A DNA stretch of 64,000 bases from Amborella trichopoda (taxonomy: Eukaryota > Streptophyta > Magnoliopsida > Amborellales > Amborellaceae), in contig NW_006498233.1 of NCBI RefSeq assembly GCF_000471905.2, forward strand, positions 3,214,112-3,278,111, read 5' to 3'. The translations under genes were made by a program, and so were the position numbers. How positions within the stretch are numbered: position 1 is the stretch's first letter; every line of letters starts with the position of its first letter. The notes under the pieces were generated by a model. The model had not been told where the DNA came from and did no database searches. It was given only the letters and a program-made list of their open reading frames with translations. Of this stretch, positions 1 through 13,016 are shown piece by piece.

Positions 1-790
1 ACCATAAGTACTCATTTTCTCATCATAATAAGATCAGACAAGTGGTAAATGAGATCTCTAGGCTAAGATCCAGGTATCAGAGTAGTCCACTAGACTAGTC
101 CAAAATGGTGGTCCACTTATTTCGGAATTACCTAACAAGTTTATGCTCCACAATATATGGCAGGGACGTACAAGCTTATGCTCCACTTATTTTGGAATTA
201 CCTAACAAGCTTATGCTCCACTTATTTCGGAATTACCTAACAAGCTTACGGTCCACAATCCGGTTTCATCAAAATCACACCAATCAAGCTTTCGATCACC
301 TGGTTCTCAGTGGATTATAGGTGCACCCCTGTGGTACATGAGAGGGCTCACATATAAGGGTCCTCTAAAGGCACATGTGCACTAGTTCTTTGTAATATGA
401 TCATACATCAGAAGAGTGGCTTCCCATGCGATTGTGAGTATGCATGCCATAGGATATTTTGTGTCAAGGTACGAACTCATGTCTGTGGGTCATGAACATC
501 CTATACAGGTTCGTTACTCTAAAGATACTCGGGTTTTATATTTGTTGTTTGGTTCTCCTAGCCCTGGCCAATCACACCAACCATGAGGTACACTCATAAA
601 TATGGCTCTGACTCGGAGGTGACCCTCACACCTCCACAAGCAATCTCTCCCTCGAAGTCACTCATTGCCTCATGTACTACTGGGTATATGATTCTGGGCC
701 CTAGTGCGCCAAGTTCCCAAAATCATCTTCCCTCACTCACTCCAACTAACTAAGAGAGTATTAGCTTTAAGGTCTTGAAATCCAACGAAT
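1..790. repeat. LTR-retroelement-type dispersed repeat, copy 1
   Basis: This stretch matches 51190-51870 over about 700 bp by eye. Shared blocks include the run around 'cacatgtgcactag' (about 370) and 'ccctcacacctcc' (about 622). It has no coding capacity. Its length, lack of ORFs and repetition suggest part of a long LTR or other retroelement noncoding region. Near the start (about 113-250) a 35-bp unit containing 'ggaattacctaacaag' is repeated three times. The copy continues past the left edge of the window. Confidence 0.55.
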
Positions 791-842
791 AGCTTACCCC
801 AAATATTTGGGATAAGGCATTGATGATGATGATTATGATGAC
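784..842 (+). mobile_element. RTE-clade LINE 3' tail, severely 5'-truncated
   Basis: The sequence 'ccccaaatatttgggataag' followed by a GAT/GATT microsatellite is the characteristic 3' end of plant RTE LINEs, also seen at 3845-3896 in this window. Only about 60 bp remain, consistent with the extreme 5' truncation usual for LINE insertions. It lies directly against the end of the LTR-type repeat on its left. Confidence 0.5.
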
Positions 843-1029
843 TTAAAAAAATATAAATGCCTATTTATATATGTACATATACATCATCATGGGAATTTCT
901 TTTGGCCCCAGGGAGGAGGCATTATCAATAAGAGCTAAAAGACTAGTTTGCAGAAATGATCCCTTTGGTGTTGTAGTAATAACACTGTCATTTCACCCCT
1001 TGAAGGAATTTTTGTAATTTTATGTATGT

Positions 1030-2440
<1,411 letters not shown>

Positions 2441-2689
2441 CGCAACAAACTTCTTCCTTCAATGCATTTTTCTTACTATCAATCCTACAACATATGCGTG
2501 AGTCTAATTTTCTTTTCCAAAAGGACCAAATTGCTCCTTTTTGTTAATGGTCTGCAAGTCGTCAGACATCTTGATGGGTCAAATCGAGTGCCTCACGAAT
2601 TTATAGAAAAGAAATGTTAGGCAAAAAGGAAGGGGAGAGAAGATGTATGTCTCGAACCCAGCACACAGAGCGTGTTATCGAGTAGAACC

Positions 2690-3130
2690 GGAACTTGTAG
2701 ACTGGTTGAATGCGACATTTATGCCATAAGTTTTTGACACAAGTCATGGGCATTTCTAAGTCAAGATCAATGCATCTGCGAAGAGAAGTGTATAAATGCG
2801 GAGGTATTTCCAATATTAGCGAGTATTTTACTAATGGAAAGGGCATTTGTGACGCGCTTACTACCATTGGCGAGATCATTTCAGATGAAGACAAGATATT
2901 GTACCCGCTTGAAGGGATGGGAGATGAATATAATTTGCTCATAGCATCTTTTTAACCAAGCTGATCACTACTTTTATGAGCTTGGACCCCATCTATTACA
3001 ACATAAAGCACTGCCCCAAAAGAGTGGAAGCGGAAGTAGAAATAAGAATGATTATAATGGTCATGATGTTCCTAATGTTCCTCTTTCCCTCTACATTCTA
3101 GCTGATGGTCAAAGACAACGAAGAGGAGTC
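2690..3130 (+). mobile_element. Ty1/copia Gag (UBN2-like) remnant
   Basis: The plus-strand translation of 2710-2955 contains LRREVYKC, then ISEYF, ICDAL, ISDEDKILYPL and EYNLL. This order is typical of the copia capsid-like UBN2/retrotran_gag domain. The frame breaks at a stop near 2953, and only weak Gag-like sequence follows to about 3130. No LTR, protease or polymerase lies nearby, so this is an old fragment rather than an element. Confidence 0.65.
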
Positions 3131-3508
3131 AAGGAAGGAATTCTGCAATGTAGTTTTAGAATCGAGAGCAGGAATGTGGGATCGTGCTAAGCTAACGTTC
3201 TCAATGGTGGGGACCACTGTCCACACGCCCTAATTTTAGGGATCTCAATCCAATTTTTTAGGGAGCTGGATCCCAACTTCTCGGTATCACACAAAAAATG
3301 CTGAACATCCCAAATCCATCTAATAAAGCAACTCTTATTCCTTTGAGAAATATATAAAACACGATTTTGCAATATAATTGCTTATTTTTTAAAATAAATA
3401 TACATTTAAGACTTGTCCATAATCCAAGAAAATTGAGAGATTCGGAAAAATGTCGCATATAGACTTAGAGTTGGGTGTCCACGGGTAAAAAAATAATATA
3501 CTCATAGA

Positions 3509-3896
3509 ATGAGTGTAGCAGAGATGAAGATGTTAAGATGGATGAGTAGCAAAACTAGAAGGGGTAGAATCCGAATTGAATACATTCGAGAAAATTTAGG
3601 TGTGGCACCAATAGGCAATAAGATGAGAGAAAGTAGACTTCGGTGGGCTGGTCATGTGTGGCACAAACCCAATATAGCACCTATGAGGAGATACGAGTTA
3701 GTTCAAGTGAAAGGCTCAAAAAGGGCAAGGGGTAGGCCCAAAAGGACATGGTTGGAATTAGTGAGAAAAGATATGGGGGCTTATGGCCTCATTGAGGGTA
3801 TGGCTCTTAATAGAGAAGAATGATGGACCAAGATTTGTGTAGTCAACCCTAATTAGTTGGGAAAAGACTTTGACAACGACGATGATGATGATGATG
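3509..3896 (+). mobile_element. RTE-clade LINE 3' end (reverse-transcriptase C-terminus plus GAT tail)
   Basis: The plus-strand frame 3509-3823 reads MRESRLRWAGHVWHKP, then RRYELVQV and RARGRPKRTWLELVRKDM. This is the diagnostic C-terminus of plant RTE reverse transcriptases, downstream of the catalytic palm. Translation stops at 3821-3823. The 3' UTR carries 'aattagttgggaaaag' and ends in a GAT microsatellite at about 3880-3896. The endonuclease and RT core are absent, as expected for a 5'-truncated insertion. The surviving frame has no stop, suggesting moderate age. Confidence 0.85.
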
Positions 3897-3919
3897 TATT
3901 TAATACGTGTTCCTTATAA

Positions 3920-5280
3920 AAGATCAATCTAACATGAGTACAATTTACATCGACCGATCCCTAAAGGATTGGGGTCATGCTCCTCCCATATGGGTGCAAG
4001 ATCAACTCAAGGCCGAGTTTTGAGAGTGGGATTGTCAGGATCGCTACCAAATTGGGACATCCCTATGACTAGGTGATGTAGGAAATTTGAAGAAGAAGAG
4101 ACAATCAGCAATATTTCAGGCCAACAAAAGCAATCTCTTGGAACATATCCATGAGGCTCTTGCAGAGGGTGAAAAGAAAGTGTTATTCTAACACCTACGC
4201 CCTGCAAAATCTGTGAAACTACTCCCCAATCTGCTGGAGCGAGTCATCGACTTATTTATTAGATGATCTTCTATCAACACACCTGACTGGACCACGCCCA
4301 CAGCCTTGGTCATAACCACGACCTTGACCATAACCCTGGTACGCATTCCCTAGATCTACCATGTAATGTGAAATCACCTAACCTAAAACAGAACTTTGCT
4401 AGACCTAAGGAAGGACACTTCCTACATCCTGGATGGCCATTAGGACAATTTACCTGACCTTGGGAATTCTAAGACAGCCTTTAAACAAATCATAAATAAA
4501 CATCAAATCCCACGATAGAACTTGCTGCGATAACAAATGATGTAACATTAGATCAAAGCAAGGCTACAAATCTACAACTTCAGCAGTAGTATTCTAACGA
4601 AACTAATCAATCAACCATGGGAGATGAGATTTCAAATCCACAATAGACTGAAATCTGCCTTCAACAAAATTAGCCAAGCAAAATTGGTTTCCAGTCAAAT
4701 TTAGCGTACTATGGGGAGTTAAGAAGAAGCCATAGAATAGTTTAAAATTAGTTCTAGAGGGAATCAATAAGTACAGGTTTTGGAATTGAATGGGTGAAAG
4801 AAAATTAGGTTTTGATGTTAAAGAGAGAATTAGGGTTGGGGATTTCGAAAGTTTTTCGTGTTGGATAATTCTAAGGAAGGAATCTGGGTTCTTCTTTTAG
4901 GGTCTTGAACTCTAAATGGCCATTGTCTGAGGCATGTGTGCTGTTTGGAGGGTAATTGTAAGGCAAAAATAAAAAAGAAAGAAAACAGGGGGTAAAAGAA
5001 AGAAGGGAGAAGGAGAAGAAGACAATAAGAAAGGGAAATGGAAGAAACGGAAAGAGAAGAAATTAAGAAGGGAAAGGCAGAAAGGAGAAAGAAGGCCAAA
5101 AAAAAGGGAGGAGAAATTGAGCAATACCTTGGAAGAGAGGGACAGAGGGTTTTCAAGCCTTCACTATGATGGCCTTTAAGCAAGTGAAGCAAAGAGCCAT
5201 TTGTAGGGTGTTCACAAATTTCTCTTCAACAAGAATAATATCTAACGGCACTGGACATCCTCTCCTCTATTTATACAATA
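3920..5280 (-). mobile_element. Possible minus-strand LTR-retroelement remnant
   Basis: On the minus strand a CT-rich 'LTR-like' segment (about 5260 down to 4540) ends in CA, followed at once by 'tatcgcagcaag', which resembles a retroelement primer-binding region. The next sequence, toward 4250, translates to a Gly/Arg/Tyr-rich stretch (GYGQGRGYDQG) like Gag nucleocapsid spacers, but it is full of breaks. I cannot find the partner LTR or any polymerase. An alternative is the 5' leader of an unrelated gene. Weak call. Confidence 0.3.
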
Positions 5281-5782
5281 TAAGAGAACAGACCAATAGC
5301 CCTACTTTAGGATACTAAAGAAAGACAACAGTACTTCTTCATTAACTACAAGAACGAAAAACATAAATACCCTGAAGTAACCAATAAAATTAAGACCAAA
5401 TAAAATAAAAGCACTAACCGCGTCATTAAATAAGTGCTCTTTTGCCACTAAGAGAGTAAATTTAAAATAATAATAATAATAACAAAAATAATAATAATTT
5501 GGTCCAATGGAGGGCCATGATGCCATCATCAGTCACATTCAAGACATAGATTTCTGCTTCCTTGTACCAAGTTAGCAGCGCATGCAATTTAGAAGAACGA
5601 GAGCTAGAAAAATGAAAAATTACCAATAACTTTCATAAACAAGACTATTTCTCAATTGATATTGCATATACTGAAAAACATACATTATGGTAATCAACTA
5701 AGAAACTCCCACATCGCCGGATAAAATGAATCTTCACATAAAAACAAGTTCTTGTACAAACAGAGAGACTTCCAAATCATAC

Positions 5783-7681
5783 CAGATTTGCCAATCCTCT
5801 CAGATCCTGCGAGGTCAACAATGAGTAACTTGCTTTTAGTTACTAATGGCACATCTCGTCCATTTATTCTAGGTTCACTAGTGCTGCTCTCAAAAGGAGC
5901 ATATGCATCCTCATCTTTCAGTTTTGCAGCCTTTTGAATATAAACCTGTGGCAAGTCCCCTTAGTATAGCACGTTTTGAATCTCAGTTGTGGAAATAATA
6001 AAGAAACCAAGATTTTCAAATAATCATGGATCACAGCATGTCAATTAGAATCAAAATAAAAATAACTTATGAATGTACTTTACATAAGAAACCTACCATA
6101 AGAATTGCATGACTCCTTGAGGATTCTGTATTTAGTTTAGTAAATGTTGTGTGGCGATTGGCCTCACCAATTTGGATTACTTCCAAAAAATGGTCAAGAT
6201 CTCGAATTTTAACTTTTTCCACCCCAGGTAAAGAAACTTCCCCCGTCCTGGGATCCTCAACAATCGGAATGTTATTCTTTTCAGGTACTAGAAGGTCTTG
6301 AATAGATTCCATATATAGCTGGCAATAGAGAAGCATTCATATGGGTCAACGAGTTGGTAACAAGTTTTCTATTTGACATTGTATACTTACCAAATAATAA
6401 TACGAAAGCTGATATACAAATAGCAGAGACAAGGTAAGATAAGATGCCATAAGCCACTATCAGAAAATAGCTCTTGAAATTCGTTGGAATTCAAACACCT
6501 CATGTCACATATCGCGAAAAATACACTTGCATGATCTGAATCAAAGATGATCTGCTAGGAAGTTGGAACTGAGTAGAGAATAATCAACAAACAAGTCTAT
6601 ATAACAATTTAACTGCCATCACAATTAAAAATCTAACTCCCATCGCAACCTAAAAAAGACACAAAATGAACTAACATATACCTGTAAATATGAGACTGAC
6701 GCAGAATCCAATTCAGAAGTACTTGCAAGTATGTCTTCTAGAGACCTAACCATGATTCCACGTTCAGATGGATCTTCCTTACCAAGTCTACCAACTGTAT
6801 AAGTTTTGCCAGTTCCAGTTTGACCATATGCCATCACCGTCCCATTATAACCATTTAACACACTCTACAATTTTTGAAAATGATTAACTACATTAGAACA
6901 GTAGATTCAATGAGTTTAAGGAATAGATAATGCTTCCATTTGAAATTAAATGGTAATCAGGAAAGAATATAGAGCGATAATCTAACATTCAAAAAATATA
7001 TAGCAAGGATCTAACTTCAAACCAAGATGGTTAATAGGATCGCTATATTCACATATTTTTGAGAGAAGGAATTCTACCTTTCTCTGCTTAAAGATATGGT
7101 GAGAGTTTGACACAGTTTCGTAATGGAATCGGGTTTTTCATATTTTACATTTGAAGAGGTCTGAATTGACAACAGCTATAAGAATCCAATAAATTAAATT
7201 CCAATAAGAAAAGAAATTGCTTTCTCCTGTGAAAAGCGTCGAATAACTCTTAGAAGCTTACCTCCACAACAGGCCTGGCAACCACTTCATAGACACGCTT
7301 CTGAGAAGCACTCTCTGTAAAAACGTCATCAAACTTGAATGATTCTGAGCTCCAGTTATTTTTCCTTAATCTCAGCCGCTTGAGCTGTGAAACTTGCAGA
7401 GGCAAACTACCTTTAGTTTCTATTTTGTATTTCCCATGGTCCATAAAACTATCAGAACAAAAATGTATGTATTTGGAATGTGTCTATTGGCGAGTTTTGC
7501 TCAGACATGCTTATGGAACATGTGCAACCTTTTAAAGCAGTTCCATGAAAATAATAGTATATAAATTGTGCAATGGAAACCTCTGGTTGAAGTTCAATAC
7601 AATCAGCATAATCAGCATCAGAAGCAAGATCTTCAGCATTCCTAGGTCGAAGTCTAACAGCAACTCGAACTCTCCCATGAA
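5783..7681 (-). CDS. ARK3-like: Armadillo-repeat kinesin (ARK3/PAK type), five motor-domain exons, partial
   Basis: Five minus-strand exons with GT-AG borders and compatible phases give an uninterrupted kinesin motor segment: 7681-7581 (RVRVAVRLRPRNAEDL), 7384-7262 (LKRLRLRKNNW to SQKRVYEVVARPVVE), 6864-6682 (P-loop GQTGTGKT, then GRLGKEDPSERGIMVR), 6318-6097 (LYMESIQDLL, EDPRTGEVSLPG, switch I NTESSRSHAILM) and 5945-5783 (LLIVDLAGSERIGKSG, switch II). The GRLGKEDPSERGIMVR and IVEDPRTGEVSLPG signatures match plant ARK kinesins, and the NNWSSES and IRDLDH segments favour the ARK3/PAK branch over ARK1/ARK2. Family members are microtubule motors of about 900 residues with a central coiled coil and C-terminal armadillo repeats. 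Exon 5 ends in phase 1 (AAATCTG|GTATGA), but the expected next exon (EGH...INLSL...) is not found down to position 1. There is no stop and no splice defect. The gene may continue beyond the window, or this may be a truncated duplicate. Confidence 0.85.
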
Positions 7682-7689
7682 CTGAAGAA

Positions 7690-9160
7690 AGAGGACAAGA
7701 AAATCAAACCACAGCAATAAAATCCACTTCATTTTAAAATTATACTACTTAAACTATAAAAAATAAAAAGAAAATTGAATGCATATAATGAAATTTACCC
7801 AAAATAGTAGCTCGAGATAAATTTGTAATTGGAAAAATAAGGACAATCTTAATGTCGAGAATTTCCTTGGTTATGTGGGAATTATAGAAAATAAAAAGCA
7901 AAGTTCTATTCTACTAGACTTTTCGTCTTCCTCCATAAAGGTAATCCACAAACCCCCACAAAAGGTTGCCACAAACTTATGAAACCCACAATCACTTGAA
8001 TGTGTGTTTAGAAGAGAGATCCTGAAAGACTTTAGGTAATGCAACATAAGAGGTCCATCATATTCAGTAGTGCAAGTAGAAAGAGTAGAAGCTTATAAAC
8101 AGACATAAATTCCACAAATTGAACATGATGACAAAACAGAACTGTTTATCTGTGAGGTCACAATATCCAAATTCTTTCGGGAATCCCCATAGCCCCAAAA
8201 TACACACAAGGAGAAACTAAACTGGCCAAACACACGGGAAGGAAGAAGTATCAAGTTAACACAACCAAAACTTTAAGCAGAGAATAATTTCAGCATTTAA
8301 TTAGAAGTCAAAAAACTAGAGAGGGATCGCCAAGGCTATAATTTAGGAAATCTATTTAGAGAACAATAGGTACTAATTTTTCTTTTGCCCAATATTGTTT
8401 AGGAACATAAGAATCAAATTCAACAAGGTGTTACATAGCAAAATGATCCCACGGTTCCAACCTTCTGGGACTCCATTAAGGGGGCATAAAGACATAAATT
8501 CAAATGATGGTTTCACCAAAGATACCAACCTTGAAGCAAAAGGCAAAGCAACACATTTTGCAAGACCTCATTTTCAGAATGAGAGCGCGGGATTGATTGA
8601 CATCCTTGATACTGCAAAAAACCGTTGGAACCTACATGAAATCAACAAGAGTGGGCCAATTAATTTTCAGGCCCAAAGCCATGAACTTCCAAACTTCTTA
8701 TGGCAAGTTCTTCGTGGAAATTGTAGACACGAGTGCTTATCAGCAAATCCTACCTGATAATAGTAATACCTCGTGCTTGTAATTCTCAAAAAGAAAACTT
8801 TGTCAAGAGTTTTGATCTTTCAAAATGTGTTGCTTTGCCAAACACATTAGAGAAGCACTCAAGGACTTCTCAGAGCCTTTCCTTAACTTTGTTTTATGTT
8901 GTATTGAACTCAATGCTGGCTATGCAGCTGATGGTTTTGTGAGGGGCAAGGATGTTAGTGCGTGTGATGTCTCTTGTGATCTCTGTGCTCTCAAAGCCAT
9001 CGTCGTAATTCACAGCAAAAGTTTGCCACTGTTTTGCGTAGCAGAGATGCACAATTTGAATGATGAACATGAGTTGACAGACATCTCTATCTCCACTGCT
9101 TTTAAGAAAAGTACCTGTTTGCATGAGCATAGGATGCACTCAGCTTGCCTTCTGTAGCAA
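7690..9160. other. Unassigned interval with two unrecognised ORFs
   Basis: Between the first kinesin exon found and a copia LTR lie two plus-strand ORFs, 8395-8757 (120 aa, begins MFRNIRIKFN) and 8825-9157 (110 aa, begins MCCFAKHIRE). They are not simple-repeat translations, yet I recognise no domain, no splice pattern and no homologous family. If the kinesin has a distant first exon near 13.1 kb, this would be intron. I do not assign a function. Confidence 0.3.
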
Positions 9161-9161
9161 A

Positions 9162-9524
9162 TGTTATGGGCTTATGCCCATTAACACCTATGAAACAGTT
9201 CTAACTCCTATGCATAATGGGTCTCATGTAGGGGCTGTTATGGTGTTATGAGCTCACGCCCAATAAAACCTGCAACTCCAATGAATAAAGCTCTTCATGC
9301 CCATTAGAACACGTTATAACAATTATTGTAACTCCTACTGTTAACTCTTGCAGTAATAGTTGTAATTCTCTTGCATGTTGACCCACCCATGCAGTAACCC
9401 CCATAGGAATCTGTGTATATATAGGGCACATTGCCCTATGACGTGTAGAGTGCGAAAAACGTGTATTTATTTATCTTGTACATGAATATTACTCTTCATC
9501 TCTCTCGCTCTCTCAATCTTAACA
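9162..9524 (+). mobile_element. Copia 5' LTR with primer-binding site
   Basis: The segment begins TGTTATGGGC and ends CTTAACA, giving matched inverted ends TGTTA/TAACA. Directly downstream, at 9527-9538, is 'tatcagagcagg', the core of the initiator-tRNA-Met primer site of plant copia elements. The 3' part is CT-rich (about 9497-9515), as in a transcribed R/U5 region. No matching 3' LTR is seen in the window, so the element is truncated. Confidence 0.7.
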
Positions 9525-10800
9525 TAGTATCAGAGCAGGGTTTGAAATCCTAAGATATCCAATACTTCCCGTGACCCTAGAATCATGATTTTTCTTCCTT
9601 CTTGGGTTTGAAGCTGTGATGTATCAGCAACCTCATAATTTATTTTATTTTTGACATAAGGTTAACTATCAGCAACCTCATATTTCCACCAAGATTATCT
9701 CACTTTCTTTTACTAATAAGCAAGCTTTCATCCCAAAATCCTTTTATTTTTTCAGCAACCTCATATTTCCAACAGCATCATATCCCAACAACTTCATATT
9801 TCCAGCAATCTCTCATTTCCAGCAACCTCATATTTCGAGCAATCTCACATTTCCAGCAATCTCACATTTCCAGCAACCTCATATTTCGAGCAATCTCACA
9901 TTTCCAGCAATCTCACATTTCCAGCAACCTCATATTTCAAGCAATCTCACATTTCCAGCAACTTTATATTTCCAGCAATCTCACATTTCCAGAAACCTCA
10001 CAGTATTCCCAAACTCTTTCTTTATCAACAACCTCATATTTCTGGTAACATCATATTTCTAGTGACCTCATATTTCCAGCAATCTCACATTTCCAGCACC
10101 ATCATATTTAAAATTAAGAAATTAGTACATTGAAAAAAAAAACTTACGGTTTTTAGTTCAAGAGAGAAGGAAAATGTCAAAAATCAGGCAAATATTTTCT
10201 TGGGAAGAAGTCAATTAAGCTAGATGGGACAAACTACTTATAACGGTCGCAATCTGCAACAATATTCATAGGAAGCCGGAGGAAATTGGGTTATATCAAC
10301 AGGAAAATTGAGAAAGCCTCTGATAGACGATCCATCCTATGATGTGGGAAGTAAGAACTTGACAGTAATGGCATGGCTTCTTCATTCTATACAACCAAGT
10401 ATTAGCAGAGGACTATTGTTTCTTTAGACTACAATGGATGTATGGGAGGCAGTAGCCAAGACATACTCCCAACAAGATGAAATATCTAGGATTTACCAAT
10501 TGTATAGCGAAATAGCGAATTTGCAACAAGAGGAAATGAATTTGGAATAGTACTTTGGGATACTAAGGCAAAAGTGAAAATCGAGATTAGTCACTCTATA
10601 AGGTCGAGTTTTAACCCTTTCGAATCAAGATTCCTACAACATCTCGTGCCTTAAGAACTTAAAACCTCATGAAGCCAGCGAGATCAGAGGTCTCTAAAAC
10701 TTGAAGAAGTGTTCCATAGATGTGAAGTCATTATATGGACTATTTAGCCTCAGACACAGTATTAGAAGTGAGGTTTAATAAACACTCATAATCCACCAAG
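9525..10800 (+). mobile_element. Copia leader and degenerate gag
   Basis: After the primer site, the leader is dominated by a 17-bp minisatellite (9612-10115). From about 10175 a broken plus-strand Gag can be read in pieces: KLDGTNY, GYINGKIEKPLIDDPSYD, WLLHSIQPSI, VWEAVAKTYSQQDE, IYQLYSEIANLQQ. These are the landmarks of the plant copia Gag domain. Several stops and frameshifts interrupt it, and homology fades by about 10800, before protease. This is a dead 5' half of an element. Confidence 0.75.
9612..10115 (+). repeat. 17-bp minisatellite inside the copia leader
   Basis: Many imperfect copies of a 17-bp unit such as 'tttccagcaatctcaca', alternating with 'tttccagcaacctcata' and 'tttcgagcaatctcaca', run through this interval. 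Some copies are separated by unrelated bases, especially before 9770. The most regular tract is 9790-9975. Confidence 0.85.
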
Positions 10801-10972
10801 GAAATTGTCAACAAAAAATACAAATATTATCTCATGTATTTTATCTTGATTTTGATTTCATTATTATAGTTCAAATTATGATTTTGTCTTATCAATTATA
10901 ATTTTAAAAAAGGCAGCCAATCCTAGCATTATTAGAAACATGATCTGAGCCAGTGCAAGCACTATTCGAAAT

Positions 10973-11382
10973 AGTGTTTCAAAAACGGACCGCCCAACGC
11001 CTAAGTGGCTGCATAGGTGGTTCTGGGGGCTTGGGCGTATCACCCAAGGCTTGGCGCCCAAAAAATGCGGATATCCCTAGTTGTCCGGTAACCCGCCTAA
11101 GCGACCGCCTGAACCCGCCTAGGCTGCTGCCCAGGGCCTGCGCCCCACCCAGGGGCAGACGTGTCCCTCGTTGGGGGTATTTTTGGGTCATTTTTTAATA
11201 TTAAAGGTGCAAAATTGTGGGTTTTAGGTTCATTTGAAACCTAAAACCTACCAAAGCCTATTTTTGAGAGAGAAAAACCCCCAAAAAAAATTTCTACTGG
11301 GCCGCTCAAGTTCCCGCCTAGGCGCTAGGCGGCCTGGAACTCCCCGACCGCCTAGGTGCTGCCTAGCGCTTTTTGAAACACT
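10973..11382. mobile_element. GC-rich MITE-like element with AGTGTTTCAAAAA termini
   Basis: The element begins AGTGTTTCAAAAA and ends with its inverse complement, TTTTTGAAACACT, over 410 bp. The interior is strikingly GC-rich for this window and full of CCTAGGCG and GCCTAGGC palindromic words. No ORF is meaningful. The inverted ends suggest a non-autonomous DNA transposon, but I see no clear target duplication; both flanks contain 'attagaaa'. Confidence 0.6.
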
Positions 11383-11389
11383 AATTAGA

Positions 11390-12990
11390 AAGATGATCCT
11401 TATTGAACCGAGATCTCTATTTCGAATTTTTTATTACCTTTAAAAAATAGCAAGCCTACATGATCTTCGACACCATGTTCTTCGAAATGTTTTTTCTTTT
11501 CTTTGCTTACATTCGCATTGTACCATAGTGTCAAGGGAAAAATTGTCAGTCCACCGAATTATTATTCGAAGCACATACTATGGGAGACAAACGTCTCCAG
11601 TCCAGTTTCCAAATAACTCCAAATCAAAATCCATAAATATTTCCAATCCATAAGTTAGGTCATTTAAGGCTCATGTATATAATTACAAATGACGTTGTAT
11701 GTAAAATGAATAAACTATTCCAATTACTTTTCTCAAGAACCGATCACTTGTTTTAGGAAACCAATTGTTCTTCTACATATTTTATGGTTCAGCAATCAAA
11801 ATATTTTAGAATTCTATACACGTGTACAAATTACCATCCTAAAAGTGCCTCACAGTTTCGTAGATAGCAAGGTCCCCCAGGAAAAGGATCACGGAAATTT
11901 GGAATATCTCTCGCAATAAGTAATCAGAATTCATAAAAAAATTTGAGAATGTGTGATTGACAGCACATTTAACTATTTGTGTGATTTAGTCACACCCAAG
12001 AGCCACAGGGCTTTTAATTTTCAAATCTATTCCCAAAAAGACTCCAGAAGACAACATTTATGTGAAACAAACCATGAGTACAATCTTCAAGGAACATTTA
12101 TGCAGGGAAATAGAGTCTGTACAAACCAGTTCTGTTTCAGCCCCTACAAATATCTCTCATGGCCCATCTTAATCCACTCTAGGATGATCCAACTCCGCTA
12201 AGGAATAAGAAAGAATCTCCAACTCTTCCTAATGTTCAACACATGAGTCCAACAAGATACAATGTTGAACCATGTATAGGTCCAACAAGATATAATTGTT
12301 GAACCGTGACTAGGCATCAATCTTCTTTAAGTTTCGTTTCAACATAGACTGGGCGGTAATTATGCTATGATTCTCAAAAGGAATAACATCAAGATTCCAA
12401 AAAAGAAACAAATGCCTACCCACAACTTCATGGATAGCATACACAATCTTTCCCCTCAATTTCATAACTAACAAATCTTCCTAACTATCAAGTTTCTATT
12501 CCAGAATAATCAAAATCTCCCTCTTATATCTATTCTAACAAGCAGCTACATCCAAATTTATGTTCTTTATATGCCTCCTCCTACACACTCTATCACCCTT
12601 AACCAATGTCACATTCATAAACAGTAAATTACCCATTTCTTAATTGTCTACAAAAGACCCTGTTGGTTTGACCACACTGTTTTCACTTAGATTAGCTTAT
12701 TTAAAAACAGGTTTGTGATCCTGAATTTTCATTCAAACACAAAATGACCTAGAGTTGAACTGATTTACAATGAAAGAAAACGGGTTTGAAAGTACAAAAA
12801 ATACTCCCCCCATTATCGTTTAAACCAAAACTAGAAACTTTTGGCAAGCCAGGAAGCCATTGAACTCAAATGGAAAGGGGAAATTAAATGAACTCATCCC
12901 AATTAGGCCATTTAGTAAAAGGGAAGAGATATTTCCCTGATTTATCTATCCTGTTAATCCATTCAGCTAAAAAAAAAGAGAGAAATTTAT
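11390..12990. other. No recognisable gene
   Basis: AT-rich sequence with short ORFs only. A short direct repeat of about 35 bp ('ccaacaagata' followed by 'gttgaacc') occurs at about 12248 and 12282. I find no domain, LTR or splice pattern. Confidence 0.6.
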
Positions 12991-13016
12991 CCAATCATTA
13001 CACCCCAACAACCCAT

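Noticed and set aside
4830..5192. Minus-strand 120-codon ORF in a purine/pyrimidine-biased tract
   Set aside because: The translation is Ser/Leu/Phe low-complexity from CT-rich DNA in two frames; it has no domain.
9612..10115. CRISPR-like array of short repeats
   Set aside because: Units are contiguous 17-bp repeats without unique spacers, in a plant retroelement leader; CRISPR arrays do not occur in plant nuclear DNA.
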